7,681 nt of DNA from JBKHDT01 sp046541195 (GTDB lineage: Bacteria; Pseudomonadota; Gammaproteobacteria; Halothiobacillales; Halothiobacillaceae): contig JBKHDT010000084.1 of assembly GCA_046541195.1 (NCBI GenBank), positions 1-7,681 on the forward strand, written 5' to 3'. A program made the translations under genes and the position numbers. Numbering within the stretch: position 1 is the stretch's first letter; each line of letters starts with the position of its first letter. Of the stretch, positions 5,074 through 7,681 are shown in pieces. Under the pieces are notes generated by a model. It ran no database searches. It was given only the letters and a program-made list of their open reading frames with translations, and was not told the DNA's origin.

Positions 5074-5790
5074 ACAGGATGGCAGCCGGAGAAACTCCCA
5101 CTGCCGGACAAGCGCCGAAGGGCTCGACGCCATGTCTTGGGAAGCATCCCGCCTCCCGGACCGGCACCTCTCAATCATGGCCAGAAACGCCGGCTCAAAG
5201 GTATCGGCCGCGAAACAAGCAACTTGATGTTCCTGATACACCATGTGCCCGGTTTTCGCACTGATTCCCAAAGCACAACCCATGCCACCTGCCCCAAAGA
5301 CCCACCACCCAGACGCCGGTCACAAAGCGCAGCGGGTCTGGACCCACCCAGCACAAGGCCCGGCCGGGGCGCCACCATGCTTGCACGTCACTTGCAGACC
5401 TGTGCCCAACTGCTTGAATTGTCGTCCCAACCAAAACCGAGGTCGCCATCGACAGCCGACCGGCCCCCGGGGACTGCCCGCAGCGGGGCCTTCGCCACGG
5501 CCTGACCGCATCGGGCTTCGCCGCAGGCGCGCGGCAGGGGGACCGATGCACCAAGATGCGGCAACCGCGCGCAATCATGCAGCAAGGCGCTTCTCCATGC
5601 ATCTCGGCGCCCGCGCACCACGGTTGCAAGGGGCGTGCGGGTAGACAACAATCATCGAAAAAACACCGGCACGAATCCTCAGCACCCCCACGGCGTGATC
5701 TGGAGCGTGCCCGGCTTGACGTCAGGGGTCTTGCGACCCGAGCACATCCACGACGCGGCGTCATCCGCCGTTGCAACCGAGGCTACAGAC

Positions 5791-6075
5791 ATGCCCATCG
5801 CACACACCATCGACGAGATCGCCCGGAAGATCGAACAGTCCCTGCCCGAAGGCATGCGCCATGCCAAGCAGGATGCAGAAAAGACCGTTCGTGAAGCGGT
5901 GATGAACGGATTCCAGAAAATGGAACTGGTCACCCGAGAGGAATTCGACATCCAGACCCAGGTACTGGCCAGGACGCGCGCTCGACTCGAGGCGCTGGAG
6001 GCAAGGGTTGCCGAACTGGAGCGCATCCAGGCAGGGACTGCCGGCCAGGACGACCAGATGCAGGCGGGAGGCTGA
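5791..6075 (+). CDS. ubiK: UbiK (YqiC/BMFP family) ubiquinone-biosynthesis accessory factor
   Basis: This 94-residue protein matches UbiK, a small membrane-associated factor that assists assembly of the aerobic ubiquinone-biosynthesis complex. Family features are an N-terminal helix (TIDEIARKIEQSLPEGM), the central REAVMNGFQKMELVTREEFD, and the hallmark FDIQTQVLARTRARLEALEA leading into a C-terminal coiled coil (about 52-80). A polar tail follows. The start at 5791 has CGAGG 8 nt upstream. The frame is open 52 codons further upstream, but those residues show no family resemblance. The comM GTG begins 8 nt after its stop, so the two genes are probably cotranscribed. The same neighbourhood (ubiK, comM, glnK-amtB) is, as I recall, conserved in Pseudomonas. 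Confidence 0.94.
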   Translation: MPIAHTIDEIARKIEQSLPEGMRHAKQDAEKTVREAVMNGFQKMELVTREEFDIQTQVLARTRARLEALEARVAELERIQAGTAGQDDQMQAGG

Positions 6076-6083
6076 AGCTCAAG

Positions 6084-7577
6084 GTGGCACTGGCGCAGCT
6101 GCACGCCCGGGCGCTGGCCGGACTCGAAGCCCCCGAGGTCACGGTCGAGGCCCACGCGGCCGGCGGACTTCCTGGAATGACCCTGGTCGGGCTACCGGAA
6201 ACGGCCGTAAAGGAAAGCCGGGATCGGGTGCGCGCCGCCCTGCAATCGGCCGGCTTCACCCTGCCGGCCAATCGGTTCACCCTGAATCTCGCGCCGGCGG
6301 ACCTGCCCAAGGATGGCACCCGCTTCGATCTCGCGATCGCGGTGGCGCTACTCGTCGCGACCGATCAACTCCCGGCAGAGGCCGTGGCAGGCTACGAACT
6401 GATCGGCGAGCTTTCGCTGTCGGGTGAAATCCGGCCCGTGCCGGGCGCATTGCCCGCGGCATTGGCGGCCCGGGACAGTGGCCGGGTCCTGATACTCCCC
6501 ACGGAGAGCACCGCCGAGGCCCGTCTGATTCCGGGCGCCCGACTGCTGCCGGTCGACCATCTCAACCGGCTGGTCGCCCATCTCAGTGGCCGGATTCGGC
6601 TTGAGCCGCAAATCCCGGAACCGCCACCGATCATGCCCGTTCAGGGCCCGGACATGGCTGAGGTGCGCGGTCAGCACCGGGCCCGGCGGGCCCTTGAAAT
6701 CGCTGCCGCCGGTGCCCACAACCTGCTCATGATCGGGCCGCCCGGCTCGGGCAAGAGTATGCTGGCCCAAAGGCTGCCGGGCATCCTCCCGACCATGACC
6801 GAGCAGGAAGCGCTGGAGGCCGCCGCAATCGCCTCGGTCAGCAACCAGGGCTTCCGGCCGGAGCTGTTCGGTCGTCGCCCGTACCGCGCGCCCCACCACT
6901 CGGCCTCGTCCGTGGCGCTGATCGGGGGCGGATCCGTGCCGCGCCCGGGCGAGGTTTCCCTGGCCCACCGGGGCGTGCTGTTTCTCGATGAATTGCCCGA
7001 ATTCGATCGCCGGGTACTCGAAGTGCTGCGCGAACCCATGGAGTCCGGCCAGATCACGATCTCCCGTGCGGCACGGCAGGCGGACTTTCCGGCCCGCTTC
7101 CAACTCGTGGCCGCCATGAACCCGGCACCAAACGGCGTCGACGAGCACACGGCCGAAGCGGCCCGCTATCGCGCCAAGCTGTCCGCACCGCTCCTGGATC
7201 GTATCGACATGCATCTGGAGGTTCCGCGGGTCCCGGCCAGTGAGCTGCGGGCGGATCAACCGATCGACGGCGAATCAAGCGACGCCATCCGCCAGCGGGT
7301 GGAGGAGGCCCGTCAGGTCATGGTGAAGCGCCAGGGCACCGCCAACGCCGAGCTCGACAGCCGCGGCGTCAACGCACACTGTCGACTGGGCGCGACCGAG
7401 GCACGCCTCCTGGAACAGGCCCTGGAACGGTTGCAACTGTCGGCGCGGGCGCGCGACCGGATTCTGAAAGTCGCCCGCACGATCGCGGATCTGGCCGGCA
7501 GCGAATCCATTGCCGCCGCGCATCTGGGCGAAGCCATCAGTTATCGCGGACTGGACCGCCTGCTGCCAACGCGCTGA
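6084..7577 (+). CDS. comM: YifB/ComM family Mg-chelatase-like AAA+ ATPase
   Basis: The 497-residue product is a full-length ComM, a hexameric AAA+ helicase that promotes branch migration during natural transformation and recombination. An N-terminal ChlI-type domain (about 1-165) carries ETAVKESRDRVRAAL, and a Mg-chelatase AAA+ core follows. The Walker A motif is GPPGSGKS (218-225), Walker B is VLFLDEL (298-304), and LLDRIDMHLEVP (370-381) lies in the sensor region. The C-terminal domain ends with ILKVARTIADLAG and AISYRGLDRLL. The start is GTG; GGGAGG lies 12 nt upstream in the end of ubiK, a long spacing, but VALAQLHARA aligns with the usual ComM N-terminus. Unusually, the MNPCPCG...CxC segment of many homologues reads MNPAPNG...DEHT (345-356), so its cysteines are absent. 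The ATPase motifs are intact, so activity is expected. Confidence 0.96.
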   Translation: MALAQLHARALAGLEAPEVTVEAHAAGGLPGMTLVGLPETAVKESRDRVRAALQSAGFTLPANRFTLNLAPADLPKDGTRFDLAIAVALLVATDQLPAEAVAGYELIGELSLSGEIRPVPGALPAALAARDSGRVLILPTESTAEARLIPGARLLPVDHLNRLVAHLSGRIRLEPQIPEPPPIMPVQGPDMAEVRGQHRARRALEIAAAGAHNLLMIGPPGSGKSMLAQRLPGILPTMTEQEALEAAAIASVSNQGFRPELFGRRPYRAPHHSASSVALIGGGSVPRPGEVSLAHRGVLFLDELPEFDRRVLEVLREPMESGQITISRAARQADFPARFQLVAAMNPAPNGVDEHTAEAARYRAKLSAPLLDRIDMHLEVPRVPASELRADQPIDGESSDAIRQRVEEARQVMVKRQGTANAELDSRGVNAHCRLGATEARLLEQALERLQLSARARDRILKVARTIADLAGSESIAAAHLGEAISYRGLDRLLPTR

Positions 7578-7579
7578 TC

Positions 7580-7681
7580 TCAGGCCAGCGAAAGGCGTCT
7601 GCGCAGCAGGAGCGGGGCTAAAGCCAGCAAGGCGAGCGGTCCCGGACTGCCGCCACCACCGGACTCAGGCTCAGGCTCAGG
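7580..7681 (-). CDS. C-terminal GlyGly-CTERM tail of a secreted or surface protein (rest beyond edge)
   Basis: The minus strand from the right edge encodes 33 residues ending at TGA (7582-7580). They are a Pro-Glu spacer (PEPEPES), GGGGS, a hydrophobic helix (PLALLALAPLLL) and a basic end (RRRLSLA). This three-part layout is the GlyGly-CTERM sorting signal, which in gammaproteobacteria is cleaved by rhombosortase on proteins exported by type II secretion. The catalytic or structural part of the protein lies outside the window, so its function is unknown. It converges on comM: the two stop codons are only 2 nt apart and no terminator separates them. A MYXO-CTERM-like or plain membrane-anchor tail is the alternative reading. 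Confidence 0.8.
   Translation of the reverse strand, partial: PEPEPESGGGGSPGPLALLALAPLLLRRRLSLA

Larger units (their letters stand above)
4612..5790. other. Long intergenic region without a convincing protein gene
   Basis: About 1.2 kb separates the divergent torF-like operon and ubiK. Frames on both strands translate to Arg/Pro/Cys-rich products without domains, and none has a strong ribosome-binding site. The region is not featureless: it has a hairpin at 4685-4711, a C10 tract, a strong minus-strand terminator at 4979-5011 preceded by further stems, and marked scarcity of T on the plus strand (4 T against 19 A at 4921-4980). It may hold a small RNA gene, a decayed gene, or both. The ubiK promoter should lie near its right end. 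TTGACG at 5716-5721 could be a -35 box, but I see no good -10. Confidence 0.55.

Noticed and set aside
5023..5283. Minus-strand 86-codon frame ending 12 nt before the orphan terminator
   Set aside because: The position is suggestive, but the third codon positions are much less GC-rich than in the neighbouring genes, the ribosome site is poor and I recognise no family. Kept only as an alternative to the small-RNA idea.
5195..5776. Minus-strand 193-codon frame in the central gap
   Set aside because: Arg/Cys/Trp-rich composition typical of chance frames in GC-rich DNA, no domain, and it stops about 185 nt before the terminator.
5635..5790. 52-codon N-terminal extension of UbiK
   Set aside because: No resemblance to the family. 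The ATG at 5791 has a ribosome site and gives the normal UbiK start and length.

Overview
The window looks like chromosomal DNA of a GC-rich gammaproteobacterium. This rests on the ubiK-comM pair lying beside a glnK-amtB operon, an arrangement I remember from Pseudomonas and relatives, on the gene encoding a TorF-type outer-membrane protein ahead of glnK, and on a GlyGly-CTERM tail at the right edge. The two YeeE/YedE transporter genes suggest an organism that handles reduced sulfur. A sulfur-oxidising Chromatiales-like lineage is possible, but that is inference only.

Left block, minus strand, 1-1637: a compact three-gene operon read right to left. Two half-size YeeE/YedE membrane proteins (1122-1637 and 429-1121, joined as TAAATG) are followed after 6 nt by a gene that runs off the left edge (1-422). 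That last gene encodes a signal peptide and then a 10-residue repeat, GNPCAPA(G/A)RG, with one cysteine per repeat. It is easy to miss because it is open at the edge, and a longer spurious plus-strand frame covers the same DNA. A secreted cysteine-repeat protein coupled to a sulfur-transporter pair is the most novel item here.

Middle block, minus strand, 2010-4611: a nitrogen-control operon, torF-like gene, then glnK, then amtB, ended by a strong intrinsic terminator. Upstream lie a sigma-54-like promoter and three NtrC-like dyads spaced by whole helical turns. This predicts induction under nitrogen limitation, with GlnK gating AmtB and the TorF-like barrel in the outer membrane.

Central gap, 4612-5790: about 1.2 kb without a convincing gene. 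It holds a C10 tract, several hairpins and a clear minus-strand terminator (4979-5011) with no assignable gene in front of it. An undescribed small RNA or a decayed gene is possible.

Right block: ubiK (5791-6075) and comM (6084-7577, GTG start) form a plus-strand pair. Two bases beyond comM, on the opposite strand, ends a gene cut by the window edge. Its visible 33 residues form a GlyGly-CTERM sorting tail.
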